DNA of 64,000 bases from Gymnorhina tibicen (Eukaryota; Chordata; Aves; Passeriformes; Artamidae), in NCBI GenBank assembly GCA_013399875.1, contig VXAZ01002367.1, positions 62,001 to 126,000 of the forward strand. The letters run 5' to 3'. Made by a program: the position numbers and the translations under genes. The first letter of the stretch is position 1. The number at the start of each line of letters is the position of its first letter. The notes beneath the pieces are model-generated. The model had not been told where the DNA came from. It saw only the letters and a list, made by a program, of their open reading frames with translations, and ran no database searches. This document shows, one piece after another, positions 37,601 through 49,219 of this stretch.

Positions 37601-40600
37601 TACTCAGAGAAAAGCTTTATGGCAATTGCTTGATGCTTCACCAATTCAGCAACTAAATCTCAACAAAAATATGTCTGCCTTCTATTCTGAGAGCGGCCCA
37701 TCCTTCGGCATCCTTCGCTGCAGTGACAGCACAGCACACAAAGTGTATTTTAGCCTTTAAGAAAATACACTCAGAGCTCAGAAAAACACTTCAAAGCTCC
37801 ATGACTGGTTAAAAGTGTTAACACCTGGCCAGTTGGTGTCTGATCTCTGCATCACGAAGAAGTGCAATTGCCATTGTCACCCCCTGCCTGAACTTCTCCT
37901 GCTTTGTTGTTTGGAATTGCAGGCAGTCGCCAGCAGCACCCCCAGCGTGTGGACAGCCTAACACTGCATGTGTTAGCAATGAGCTGCCATGGCCCATTCT
38001 CAGAATATGAGCTCACTGCAGAAAACAAATCTCCCTCCCTTTTTTATTCCTTGGCAAGGCAGGAGGTTGCTCTGCAGCTGTGCTGGAGCACCAGCCACCG
38101 GCTCAGGGGCTGGCTTCCTGCTCAGGGACCTTTGGACAGAGGTGGAAGGGGCAGAGGGTCACAAGAGCCAGTGCTGAGGAGTCACTGTAATATGAAAGCT
38201 GCAGTGATTCCCTCATTTAGGAAACATCAGAACAAATCGCCAAAAACGCACTCCTACGGGGGACAGCCTCACTCCGTCTTGGACAGCAGGCACAGCATCT
38301 TACATCTGCAGTGTGTGACAGCTGCCCTGAGCCCCCTGCACAGCACAATTCCACATGCATAGCTCCTGGTGCAAGCAGAGAGTTTTGAAACAGATATGTT
38401 ATGAATTGATAAGGTGTCAAATAGTTCTGGTGCTGTCTCCAGAGATAATATCAAGACTTACATTTATGCTTCAACCCATTTTGCAACTGCAAATCTCCAG
38501 CCAGCTGACACCTCATGCAGTGGGGGGAGGGGTCTGAGGAAGGTGCTGCACATCATGTTCCACACACCCCCAGATTAGATTAGCCACAGCAAATACCAAA
38601 ACCTCTGGATGGTTGTGTTCATTTGCCTTTATGGCACCTTCATCCTGCCATGGCCACCTCTCCAGTTTGCAGGGCTTTGATTGGGCTTTGATTACATGAG
38701 AAATGTTTAAGCTGGTCCCCCTTTGCTGTCCATATGATTGCTTCATCTGTGACTCTAGTTTACCTGCATCTGCACTAGGGCAAATATTTTCCAGGCTCAT
38801 CAGTGTAATTGTGAAGTGTAAATTTGTATCAGTTTTCTTTTTCTTGAAATTTCTGTCAGTATTCCAAAGAAAAGAATGGATGATTTCACTACCATATTTG
38901 TTTAATGAAAATTAATTAACCTCATGGCAGGGCTGTGAATCTCAGATGAGCCAGCATCTAATTTAAATGATAGGCACAGTTTTTCTTACCTGCCCTGGTT
39001 ATCCAGAAGAGTGATGGCAGCCACTGCGTGGTGATATTCATGCACTGTATGCCAAGGCTCTGGGAGAAGGCAGCAATCACCTCGAGCTGCACCAGGGCTT
39101 GATTCTCACCACCAACGCCTCTCAGCACTGGTTATGAATGCTGACGATGACAGCCAAGTGGGAGCTGAGGCTCAGCTCTCATAATCATGCAGCTCAAAGC
39201 AGTTTGAATGCCTACAGAAAAAACACATTTTACAAAATCAGACACATTCATACTGGTGTCACTTTGCAAAGGATAAGCAGATACAGAGCACTTTTAGAGC
39301 AGAAGAACAGTGGCTCATCAGGTGTCAGAACAGCTTCCCAGCATCTGCATGATTTGCACAAGCTCTGGAATAGCATGTCTTTGAATCCCTGTGTTAAACT
39401 GCACCAAAGGCTGCTCTGCCTGGCAGCACCAAAAGCACACTAAGCTCCTGTGTCGGAGGCAGGTTGAGCCTCAGCCAGTGCTCTCCATCCTTAGCTTCCC
39501 CAGAGATGGCCCAGGCAGCCAGACAAGCACTTTCTGTGATTCAGGTGGTCGGGGAGCTGATCACCTTCCAGAATCAGAATAGTTTGTGTTGGGAAGCATC
39601 ACTGGAAGTCACTGACCCAACTCCTGCTCCCAGCAGGACTCACTTCAAAGGGGGGATCGGGTTGCTCAGGGCCTCCTGCAAAGTATCTGAGTATCTCCAG
39701 GATCCCAGTGTCTCTCTTCCTGGCGTTTGCTCACATCCATTGTGAAAATGTTTTCCCATTTGTCTAGTTGCAATTTCTTTTGCTGCTACTCATGCCTTTT
39801 GTCTTTCTGGATACACTCTTAACATCCACAATATATTCTGCTATTGAAAGGTGAAATGGTCTACCAAGAAAGTTTTTTGAATTATAGGAACTAGTCACAT
39901 TTTTCAAAAAGGGTGAAATGTAGAACAGTGACAGAGGACTCATAGGATTTTTTTGTGATTACCTTCTGCTATGTGTGGCAAAGCAGCTTCCAGCAAAGCA
40001 TTCCACACTGCAGCAAGTGTGACACAGGAGAGTCACATACCCCACGGAGCACACAAAGAGCCAGCCCACAAGGCAAGCACTGATTTCTGCTGATGGGGTA
40101 ACTCAACATTACTTAACTGTTTATCTGCTCCTACTAAGTGGCCATCTTGAATCTTTGGTAATTGCCACTAGAGAAGGAAAACTGAATGAGATTCTTGTCC
40201 CATTTAGTCACCCCACTTATGGGAGTCTCCCAAATTGCCAGGACTGTCGTATCTGTGCTAAAGCCATGCCAGTGTTCAGCCAGGATTCATCTCACCTCAG
40301 ATTCTGCCCCAACTATCTGATCATCCCATGAGAGGAGGAGTCACCCCTACGTAAAATGCCTCCAAAATTCAAACAACTCCTAAAGAAAATGCTGTGTTGC
40401 AGTACTATTCTGTAGAAATCTCTCCACTCTCCTCACCCTTGTTGGAATGCAGACTGCTTCCCTCAGAAGACAGCTTGGGCAGACAGGACTCCTGGCAGCA
40501 CACTTACAGCTGCCTGTTTATTCAAGATACAAACTTCCTAGAAACAGGTTAATTACTTCCCTTTAATTACACATTCTCTTATTAAATGCCAATAATAAAA

Positions 40601-43600
40601 GGGAATGTCTTCCCTAGAGATAAGATTATGCCACCTTCATAATTTGGCTTTTCAGGACAGCAGATAAATGTCTCAGCCATTTTAAAATACGAATTTGTCA
40701 TTCATGAGAGCAATAAATAATGCAAACAGGATATGTGGTTACACTGACATTATCACCTCGTCATTGCACGCTGGGCATGAATATGTGACACTATAACCTC
40801 AGACTCTTTGATAAATTATTGCCCATCACCATCCTGTCGAACACAGGGGAACAGATGAGCACTGGAAGGAATTTATGGTTGCAGTTGCAGTACTTTGGGG
40901 CTGTAGTACAATTGCTGGAGTTTTTGCTGAAGCAGAGAGTGATGCCGGAAACTAAGGGAAAGTCTGCATCCTCCAGGGAGGTAATGTGTAAAGAAACCTT
41001 AACGAGTATACCCTGTGGGGAATTTCCTACTCTGCAAGTATTTAAACTGCTAATTAATTCCTATTAAAACAAGGTCTTTTGTGTACATCAAAAAATGGTG
41101 CCTGAGGCTTTGAGCCTGCAGCAGGATCTCCCAGGACTTTGCAGTAGCTGAGCCTGGCAGCCTTGGCTGAGAGGATGAAGCACTGAAGAATCGTTCAGTG
41201 GACTCCATTTTGGGGTTGGAGCACTACGCTCATCTCCGTGGCTCAAGATCATTCCCAAGCATGATACAACGACCAGAAAACCAGAGAGCACAAAAGCAAC
41301 AAATAAATTATGTATGCCTATGCTCAACCCTTATTTTGCATGTGCAGCAATATATGTTTTGGGATGAGCCACCACAGCTACACATAAAACCTTTGCTTTT
41401 AACATCATGCTTCCTTGAAAATGGGGAAAAAATTAGAGATAACCCACACTTTCAGATCATTCATGAAAAACCAGAGGCTGACAAAGGAGCCTCAGAGCCC
41501 AGAGTGTTCTGGGTAAAACAGGACCAGGCTGTGAAAGAGAAGGTACCAGTATCCTGCTGGTGATGTGATGCTTGTTTTGTGGAGAGGTTCCTCTTCCTAT
41601 CCCTCCTCCCCTTGGGAGGACATCATTAGTTTCATACCCTCACAGCTGTTTCCATGCATAATATTTATTTTTTAACTTTTTCTCATATATTGCCCCATAA
41701 AAGGCACTGACTGACAATGAGCTTGTCTTTTACTGTCAAGGCTGGCCAGGCCCTGAGTTGGACTGGTTGTTTTTTTCCTGCAGATGCTGGGTGATGTTAA
41801 ATGGCACAAAGATTCCAGAAATTCCATCAGAGACATGGGAGCTGGGACATCTCACCAGCCATGCCAGGGAAGGGATTTGGTAAAGGATTGGCATTCCTGC
41901 CCTGATGAACAAGGTAACGAGCAGCAGCTCTACTAAGCACTGCAGCCAAGTGCCATCAATGGGACTCTGTGGCCAAGGTAGGATGGAAAATCCCAGTGGG
42001 CAGAGACAGACACACGGATGCTGCAAGTCACAGCAAAGCCCCATGGGGGTCAGGGTGGCTGTTGGCACCCTGGAGTAAGACTGGTGCCTCCAAATGCCAC
42101 GCCCAGGAGTGTTGCATGGCAACTGATGCTGATCCGGGCAAAAAAGGTGGTTCAGGAGCTTGGCCACCTCTTCCACTGCCCAGCCCCAGGTGGTCAAGCC
42201 CTCACCCCACACACCTCTTCACCGATAGGCAAAATTAATGAGCCATTAACTGTTCCTGTGTTAATTGCACTCTTGTGCGACTCAATCCAACCTAACACTG
42301 CCCTCTTGTGCTGCAACACATACGGGGCCTTTGCTGAGAGGTGACTGGTTCATTTTTTAACTGGAGGGAGGGGCAATCTATGAAACCAGTTTTACCCAGT
42401 TGTTTGTTAAGGAATGCCAATTTTATCCCAAGAGGCCAGATCGTCTCTATCTCTTGTCATTCTAAAAGCATGGGTGTCCTGCACAGCCTAAGCTACCCAT
42501 CCACTCACTCCAGGGAGATTAAAATGATGGTTAAAAGGAATAAAATCAAAGGGGAAATAACAATATAACCACAATTCAAGGAATGTGAACAATGGAAAAG
42601 AGAAAAAATAGAAAACTGCACAGTTAGGAAAGCACTTTGCCTCACACAGGCTATGTAAAAATTCTTAAAGCATTGGTTAATGGCAGAAATCAGCATTTAA
42701 TTAATACTCTATTAAAATTTAGTTGTGTAGAGTCACATAACCCAAGCATAAAAAAAATCTATCATGATTAATGTTGTACCTAGAAAGAGCTACAACCAGC
42801 TCAGTAGTCATGGGCAAGAGCATGTCTGGAGCTCTCCCTCCACACAGTCTCCATCCCATTAGGGAGAGAATTCTCAAGATACACAATTTAGTCGTTTATT
42901 ATCACAGGAGGCCTGATGGGTAGCACAGTTTTTCTGCTGGGGATAAAGATCTCAGTAGTACTGCCACACCTTTGAGATGAAATGCCATCCCTGAAGTCAT
43001 CCACTACTTCACTCTCCTGAAGGATAGTCGTACCCCACGCCACCCACTGTCCTTCTTCCTAGTCTCTGGGAACAGAGCTGGAATTGATGGGACAAGACAT
43101 GGAGAGAGGCTGCAGAAATGCAAAGGCACAGGACTGTGCACCATCTCTCTATCTGCACTACAGGGTCTCTCCCTATGCTTTTAGAGCTCCTTTCAAGTGG
43201 CTGCAAATATCACCTGTGTCTTCTGCAAAAGGGACAGAGATCAGGTATGATTTTATTTCAGTATTTATTAGACCTGCTTTGCACAGAACTTAATACCTGA
43301 CAGAAATGGTCACTTATAAAGCTTATTTTCAGAAATCCATGTATGCTGTGCAGTAGCCAGCACTGGAGCAGAAAGACATGAGAAACTCACTGAAGGAGGA
43401 AGGAATAATGCTCACAAAAGAGAAAGAAAACCTGATAATGTTACAAGGAAGGAGCTTTTATGACACAACACTGATTCATTCCTGGGTAATGCTATTTAAT
43501 GGATTACTTACATAAGCAGAAGGGAAAAAAACAGAAAGAAAATAAAATAGGTGCCAAGATACAGACACGGACATCCTGCATCATTTCCTAATTGATTTTA

Positions 43601-45425
43601 GAACAGTCTGTCCCTCTCCAGCTGCACACTCAGGCATGGGGCTGACTCTGGGTTGTCACAACATGAGCTCTAATGTGCTCACCTGCCATGCAGGGCAAGG
43701 CTGCCCATGTGGACCTGCACAAATGTTTTCTTAAGTTGAGACCTTTGTCCCTGGGTCCTTTGTAGAAGGGGGATAAACATTCATTCACAAGAGGAAAAGA
43801 CTGTAAGAGCACTTCAACTGATGGCCTATGAAATATGTAATCACTGAAGTTTATGCTGGTTGAAACAGGATGAAGCTCATTTGCTGCAGTACAAAGCTAT
43901 AGGGGGAAAAAGCACCTTCTAAATTGGATTTAAAATCCAGCTCTATGCTCCCCTCTTGCTGTGATAGCAGAGCTGACAGTGGATGATCACACCATTGAGG
44001 CAAGTCACTTTTGCTGTTTGCCTCCAGTTTGTGAGACCTGCTCACAGTTTTTTGGCTGGCAGGAAGTGAAGGGCAGTCTTCCCTGGCATCCCCCAAATTA
44101 AATATTGAAAATGTTTATGTTAGGGAGAGACTTGGCTGAGGATTTGGGAAGCTCTTCAGGCATTGTTAAAATGCACTAAGTGGTTTGCTGGCAATTACCT
44201 ACAATTGTCACAGACTCAGGCAGGATCTGGTATGTCAGAAACTTCTGCATGCGTTTTTCTAAATAAAACCTAGAGAAGAAAAGATGACACAAGTCTTTTG
44301 ACCAGGAAACTTGACATACCAGAGTTGGCATCTCCTACTAAGTATTAATAATAAAACTTCCCAGGAAAAGATCGACAAACTATTTTGTGAAGCTTTTACT
44401 GGGCAGAGTTTAAGGTGTCCTAGTGTGAACTGATTTCAAACTTCTGCATTCTTCTTTTTCTGACAGACAGGAGCAGGAATTTCTTCCAGAGTTACCAGAA
44501 CCCTTATTATACCAGCAAGATTGATTTTTCTGATAAACCAGTTAAAGCAAAACACAGCATTGGATGAGAACAGAGCAGGGTGACCTGCCTGCCTGAGATT
44601 TAGTCCCAGTAAAGCTGATGACATATTGAAGGGCTGTTGAAGCCCTGACTAATATTGTATTTTCTTTTCCAGTGGAGGGTGGTTTGATGTCACAAGCTGC
44701 ACTGTGGGGGTTTGTGGATCCTCAGCTGACAGAAAGGGTTTTTCAACAGCAATGCCCTGCAATGCTTCCCATTACCTGCTGCTGACTTCAGCTTGTGAGA
44801 ACTCTAAAGAATTTGTTCACAAAAGTAGCATTCATCTGGTCAGGACTGGAGTCTGTAATGGATTTTTCCTGAGGCTACACCTTAAGGCACTCTAGAAATG
44901 GTAGGAAGTGAGGACACTTACTTACTAAGTATGGTAGTATTTTTTTATTCAAGGAAGTTAAAAAAAACCCTCCTCCCCAAAACTAACCTGTGCTTTACTG
45001 CCTATACCAGGTGCTTGCATCTTTCCCAAAGGCACTCTGGGCCAACAGTGGGGACTGTGAGAAAACAGTGAGAAGGCAGGACAAAAGGCAAAAACTGTTA
45101 TTATTGCCCAGAGTGGATTTACTCTGGAAATGAGAAATATGTTTATAAGCATCCTGGGCTGGAACTTCTTTCTGCTTTGCAAGGAAGTCACTTTATATTA
45201 AAGACTGTTTCATTTAAAAAGGGGTTTAAGGTGTGCTTGCCTATGGCAGCAGGGGATGGGACTTGCTGAGCTCTGAGGCCCCCTGTGGCTGCAGAAGTGG
45301 TCCTGCCTCCCAAAATTGCGAACATTGGAGGATTTCTCCCAGAAAAATGCTGCCAGGAACTAGGGCTTGGGCTGGCCTTGAACTCCTGGATTCTACCTGT
45401 CCACTGCTCCCAAGACACTAGGGTG
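34630..45425. other. Long single-copy stretch without recognised gene
   Basis: About 10.8 kb in which I recognise no repeat end, RNA gene or protein family. The part at 34860-35110 is AT-rich with several TAAT/ATTA homeodomain-type cores. Open frames up to 158 codons (41736-42212 minus) and 152 codons (37904-38362 plus) are open in more than one frame and match nothing I know. A 121-codon frame at 41198-41563 ends in a hydrophilic stretch but lacks supporting context. Confidence 0.5.
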
Positions 45426-45498
45426 GAAAGATTTCTTTCTGTGGAAAAGAGCCATCGTTTGCAGCTAGGCACTGGGCTGGAAATGGGCTGGGGTAAAG

Positions 45499-45620
45499 GT
45501 TAGGGTTAGGGTTAGGGTTAGGGTTAGGGTTAGGGTTAGGGTTAGGGTTAGGGTTAGGGTTGGTTAGGGTTAGGGTTACGGTTATGGTTATGGTTACGGT
45601 TACAGTTACAGTTAGGGTTG
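45499..45620 (+). repeat. Interstitial telomeric repeat (TTAGGG)n
   Basis: Perfect TTAGGG hexamers run from 45499 to about 45561, roughly ten units. After one irregular join (GGTTGGTTAGGG), variant hexamers follow, such as TTACGG, TTATGG and TTACAG, up to about 45620. The G-rich strand is the plus strand. Vertebrate telomeres use this unit, and short internal arrays usually mark repaired breaks or old fusion points. The 150-codon minus-strand frame and the 112-codon plus-strand frame across it are only translations of the repeat (Asn-Pro and Val-Arg/Thr-Val series). Confidence 0.97.
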
Positions 45621-45744
45621 AGAGTGTTAAAGAGCCTACAGCTCCAGGGACACTGGGGCTGGAAAAAGCATGCCAAGGTGATCCCAGCAGGGGTCTAACA
45701 TTGCTGCTCCTACATCTTTCTGAATCTTTACCACGCATTGTGAT

Positions 45745-45842
45745 GGAGTTAGGGTTACGGTTAGCGGCAGGTATAGCAGTAGGGGTAGTGTTTAGGGTTG
45801 TGGTTATGGTCGTGGTTAGGTTAATTGGTAAGGGTAGTGGAG
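45745..45842 (+). repeat. Degenerate telomere-like block
   Basis: GTTAGGGTTACGGTTAG at about 45748 and then variants such as GTTTAGGGTTG, TGGTTATGG, CGTGGTTAGG and TAAGGGTAG continue to about 45840. It is a more decayed array than the first, separated from it by about 125 bases of unrelated sequence, and lies directly against the second copy of the flanking direct repeat. Confidence 0.75.
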
Positions 45843-46964
45843 AGCTTTCCTTCCTGTGGAAAAGAGCCATCGTTGACAGTCAGGTTCCTGGGGCCTAAAA
45901 TGGACCCTTGGTGTAGTAGTGTAACTTTCCACACTATTATAGTTTCCATGTTCATTCGATGGGGAAGAAACCCACATGAACCACCAACCACCAGTCCTTG
46001 CAAAGATCCTTCAGCTTCACCTTCTAAGGGCTCGGACCTGCTGTCAGAACTGGATTTGTTTTGTGTTTGGGCACCTGGGAAAGTTTTCCTTATCAAATAT
46101 GTTGACAGAGAGTGTGGGTGTGGGCCCCCTTTGGCTTTGCAGGAACTGGGGAAGCTGAGATGAGGCTGCAGCTCCCGTTGGGGATCAGCCCCTCGCTGCA
46201 CTGCAGAGTGGTGTCCATCCACCACGTCACTTTGGGGACCACAACATCCAACATGGATCAGCCCAGAGAGAATGTCACTTATTTCCCTTGGCATGTAAAA
46301 AGGAACAACAACTAAGCCAGACAAGTAATATGGTACAAAAATTTTTTCTAAATTGAATTGTTCTCTGAAAAAGAAGAAGAGGAAAATAAAAAGAAAAAGG
46401 AGGTTTCTTCCTTTGTCCAGCCTTCACCAAGCACTGTGAGGAATAGCTAGCAAGAGAAATCCATCTATAAAGCCTTGATGACCGAAAAGAAGGATTTTCA
46501 CACATGCCAGTTTCATTGTGGACACATTTATGGGAATTTAAAGTGTTACTATGTGACAACAAAAATAGCTGTTTGTCGGCAGACCTTTTTTAATGTGTTA
46601 AAGGGTCATTAATAATTTCCTAGTGTTCCAACAGTCAGATGTACTTACTTCATATCTTCATTTACTTGTAATGTTCATACCAGCTCCTCAGCTATCTTCA
46701 TTTTCTTGGGAACAGCTGTTTTGCCTGTTAAGGAAAACAAAGTAATATGAAAATAGAAAAGAGAAAGTGGAAGTACGATAAAGATAAACACAAAGACTTC
46801 AAGGTTCTCAGTAAATACAGACCTCTATTACATATGTGCAGCCAATAAGGTCACTTGTGTAGTAGCTCATAACAAAGAATGGTTGACAATGTGTTATTTT
46901 TCTGCTAGAAAATATAATGTGAGGCTGAGCATGCTAATGACTTTTGGAAACGAGCAATGACAAA

Positions 46965-47027
46965 GATTGATTAATATCAGTTGACAGCCTGTCCCACAGC
47001 TCTGAAGCAGGAATAGCAATGATTGAT
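46965..47027 (+). promoter_or_regulatory. Candidate PBX/HOX-MEIS site cluster
   Basis: Within 63 bases there are GATTGATTA (46965-46973), TTGACAG (46981-46987) and TGATTGAT (47020-47027). TGATTGAT is the PBX-HOX dimer core and TGACAG is the MEIS/TGIF core. Such groups are found in enhancers of developmental genes. The motifs are directly visible. Function is inferred and rests on short matches that can also occur by chance in AT-rich DNA. Confidence 0.35.
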
Positions 47028-47938
47028 TTGCAAAATGTGGGGCACAGGCTTTAGATAATAGAAAGGCTACATCTGAACTCAGTCTGGTTTCAGAAACACA
47101 ATTTAAGGGCCAAATGTAATCAGTAATTAAAAGCTTACAGCAAAAAACAGAAGTGTAGCAGTATTTCCAAAAGGCACAAATTTTATCCAATTTTTTCAAT
47201 ATCTAATTACCTTTACAAACATGAACCTGTAGACTGTTGAGTTCAGGACCAGAAACCTACATAAAAAGCAGAAACAAAAAATAGCAGGGGGGAGGAGAGA
47301 AACCAGCATAGTAGCATAATTGTTTTCTAAAAATCAGAGAGAGACATCATTAACATCTTAAAGCAGAAGGTTTTGATGATGAAATCCTCACTTAATGTGA
47401 ACTACTAAACAGTCATTTTCTGTCATGAAGGACAAGGTGAACAAACAGCCATGACAGTTTGTAGGGCTGCATACTCACTACCCAGGCTGCTAGGGCAATA
47501 CCAGAGGAATATTTCATCCTAGGCCAACAGGGATTCCCACATTTTTAGTCAGTGCCATATTTGACAGAACATGCTCCAGAACTGGAAATAACTGGGAGGA
47601 GAAGTAATCCCATCCTCACTGGATGTGGAGTCCTGTTCAAAGCTTGACCCATCCTTCCCATTTCTCCTCACATTACCGAGTTCAGCTCAAGAGCCCTGAG
47701 CCTTGGAAAAGCCAGACCAGTAAGAAAATATTTATATTCATGCTTCATTTATAATGATTTTGTCCATCACAGCATGTAGGAGAGAGCAGGAGAGAAGGAT
47801 GGAAAGTTTCATGACAGGTGTCTACCAAAGCGCTGATCTTCGTTAGGGATGTGGGCATGTGTGAAGAGCAGGGTTAGCTGACACCATGCTGGCTGCTCTG
47901 CTTAGAATGGGTCAAATTGCAGTAGGTACTATGTCAGC

Positions 47939-47950
47939 TAATTGCAATTA
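47939..47950. promoter_or_regulatory. Palindromic paired-class homeodomain site
   Basis: TAATTGCAATTA is a perfect palindrome with the TAAT-N4-ATTA layout, the P4-type site bound by dimers of paired-class homeodomains. It sits in sequence with other TAAT cores (GCTAATCAAAG near 47964, CTAATTAGG near 48095). Confidence 0.35.
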
Positions 47951-48737
47951 AAACCTCACTGCTAATCAAAGCAGAGCCTCTAAAGCAATTCCATCACCTG
48001 TCTCAGCCTGCTGCAGCCACTGCCCGTGCAGTGCAAGGCACCATCTCTGTTGTATCTCACAATGTGACAGATTGAAAGCTTTACAGTGCAGCCCTAATTA
48101 GGAAAAAAAGGTGTTAAGATAAACAACAACAAAATTGCAGGTGTTTTCACAGAGCACAGGATCTGTGAAAAAGTGGACAAGCATTTGATTAGGGAAGCAT
48201 GGGGATTTCCTGGGCTTCATTCCAAAATGCATCTTTTAAATACAAATGCTGTTATGTTATTATGTTATTTTTCATAAGGAAGCTCATGGAGAATCCAGCA
48301 GGCTCCTGAGAAACTGAGGATGTGAGCATCCCTTTCCAGTCAGGCCTTTCAGGCAGGGTCTGAGTTTGGGCATTTGTGACCTTTTGAATTACATTACATT
48401 TATCAAGATGCTTACAAAAAGAAAAAGAAAACCCTCTTCCTCTGAGGTCAGTATATTTATAAGTCATTAGTATCTACAACTGAGAGGTTTTTCTTAGTAA
48501 AACAAAGTGTTCCTGTGTACAATGATAAGCCAACCTCTTAAAACAACCAGCCACCCTTAACTAGTTAAGTCTGCAAAGCGACCTCCATCCTGGGGAAGTT
48601 GTGCCTTGGATAGAGCTGTGTTGATCATGCAGTAAAGAATTGATGTGCCTATTCCTGTGGACAGGTTACTCAGCTAAAGAACTCCTTTGCAGTTGTGCCA
48701 GAGATGAGGAAGGGGATCTCACTGATTCGTTAAAAAC

Positions 48738-49219
48738 TGGTATTCATGGACAAAAGACCCTCTAACTAATTAAAGTTAGAAAGTGGTATGTTTATTCAGG
48801 CACCGGCGGGCGGCATGGGAGTAGCCTCCTAAAGACATGCCAGCAAAGTACAAGGTTTTTTGCTCCCTATTTATTACTCAAAGTTTTACATCTTCTACAT
48901 ATGTATGACCTCAGCACCTCCCATTTCCCACTCTGTATTAAAATGAGATCATTAATCCTTCATGCATACGCAGTTTTTCTCTTGAATTGGGTCAGTGGTT
49001 TCAAATTGGGTCAGTGGTCTTGAAAGATGAAGTCAGGAGAGTCTTCCTTGCAGTGACCTTTCTACCTTCTTGCTGTTGGCACGCCTTCGTGACCTTCTGG
49101 TGCAGCCCAAGATCTATTATTTTTGATTAATTATTATGAAACCCAGGTGCAGTTCATGATTCTATTGGTTTCAGTTTGTTTTGATGACAGTTCATTTATT
49201 CTATTTCCTTCTATAAACA
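48738..49219 (-). mobile_element. Endogenous retrovirus LTR, about 480 bp
   Basis: On the minus strand the element reads as U3, a TATA-like AATAAATAGGGAGC (complement of about 48863-48876), a short R with CCGCCCGCCGG, an AATAAA signal (complement of TTTATT at 48791-48796) and a U5 tail that ends at TG/CA 48738. The proposed ends are flanked by AAAC at 48734-48737 and 49220-49223, a low-complexity 4-base repeat that gives weak support. A 15-base block, AATTGGGTCAGTGGT, is repeated 19 bases apart at 48985 and 49004 and would lie in U3. No internal retroviral genes were recognised. Confidence 0.78.

Larger units (their letters stand above)
45426..45896. repeat. Degenerate direct repeat flanking telomeric DNA
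   Basis: A block of about 55 bases occurs at about 45426-45482 and again at about 45842-45896. Both copies contain CTGTGGAAAAGAGCCATCGTT, preceded by AGGGT-GGA-AGA-TTTC-type sequence and followed by a CAG...GG-CTGG-like tail. The copies are about 415 bases apart and bracket the telomeric repeats. This suggests a tandem duplication of a unit that begins with the shared block and includes the TTAGGG array. Confidence 0.8.
45897..48737. other. Single-copy stretch with homeodomain-type motif clusters
   Basis: About 2.8 kb without a supported gene. A 167-codon minus-strand frame at 45821-46324 overlaps 112 codons on the plus strand and resembles nothing I know. The parts at 46915-47150 and 47930-48100 look like conserved non-coding elements in composition and contain clustered transcription-factor motifs listed separately. 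Confidence 0.45.

Noticed and set aside
40500..40570. TGTTTATTCAAG, resembling an antisense LTR polyadenylation region
   Set aside because: No LTR ends, TATA-like box or flanking duplication could be found around it.
41736..42212. 158-codon minus-strand frame
   Set aside because: It overlaps 89- and 108-codon plus-strand frames in mildly GC-rich DNA, with no family resemblance.
45418..45898. 150-codon minus-strand and 112-codon plus-strand frames with Asn-Pro and Val-Arg/Val-Thr repeats
   Set aside because: They are direct translations of the TTAGGG telomeric array and its variants, not proteins.
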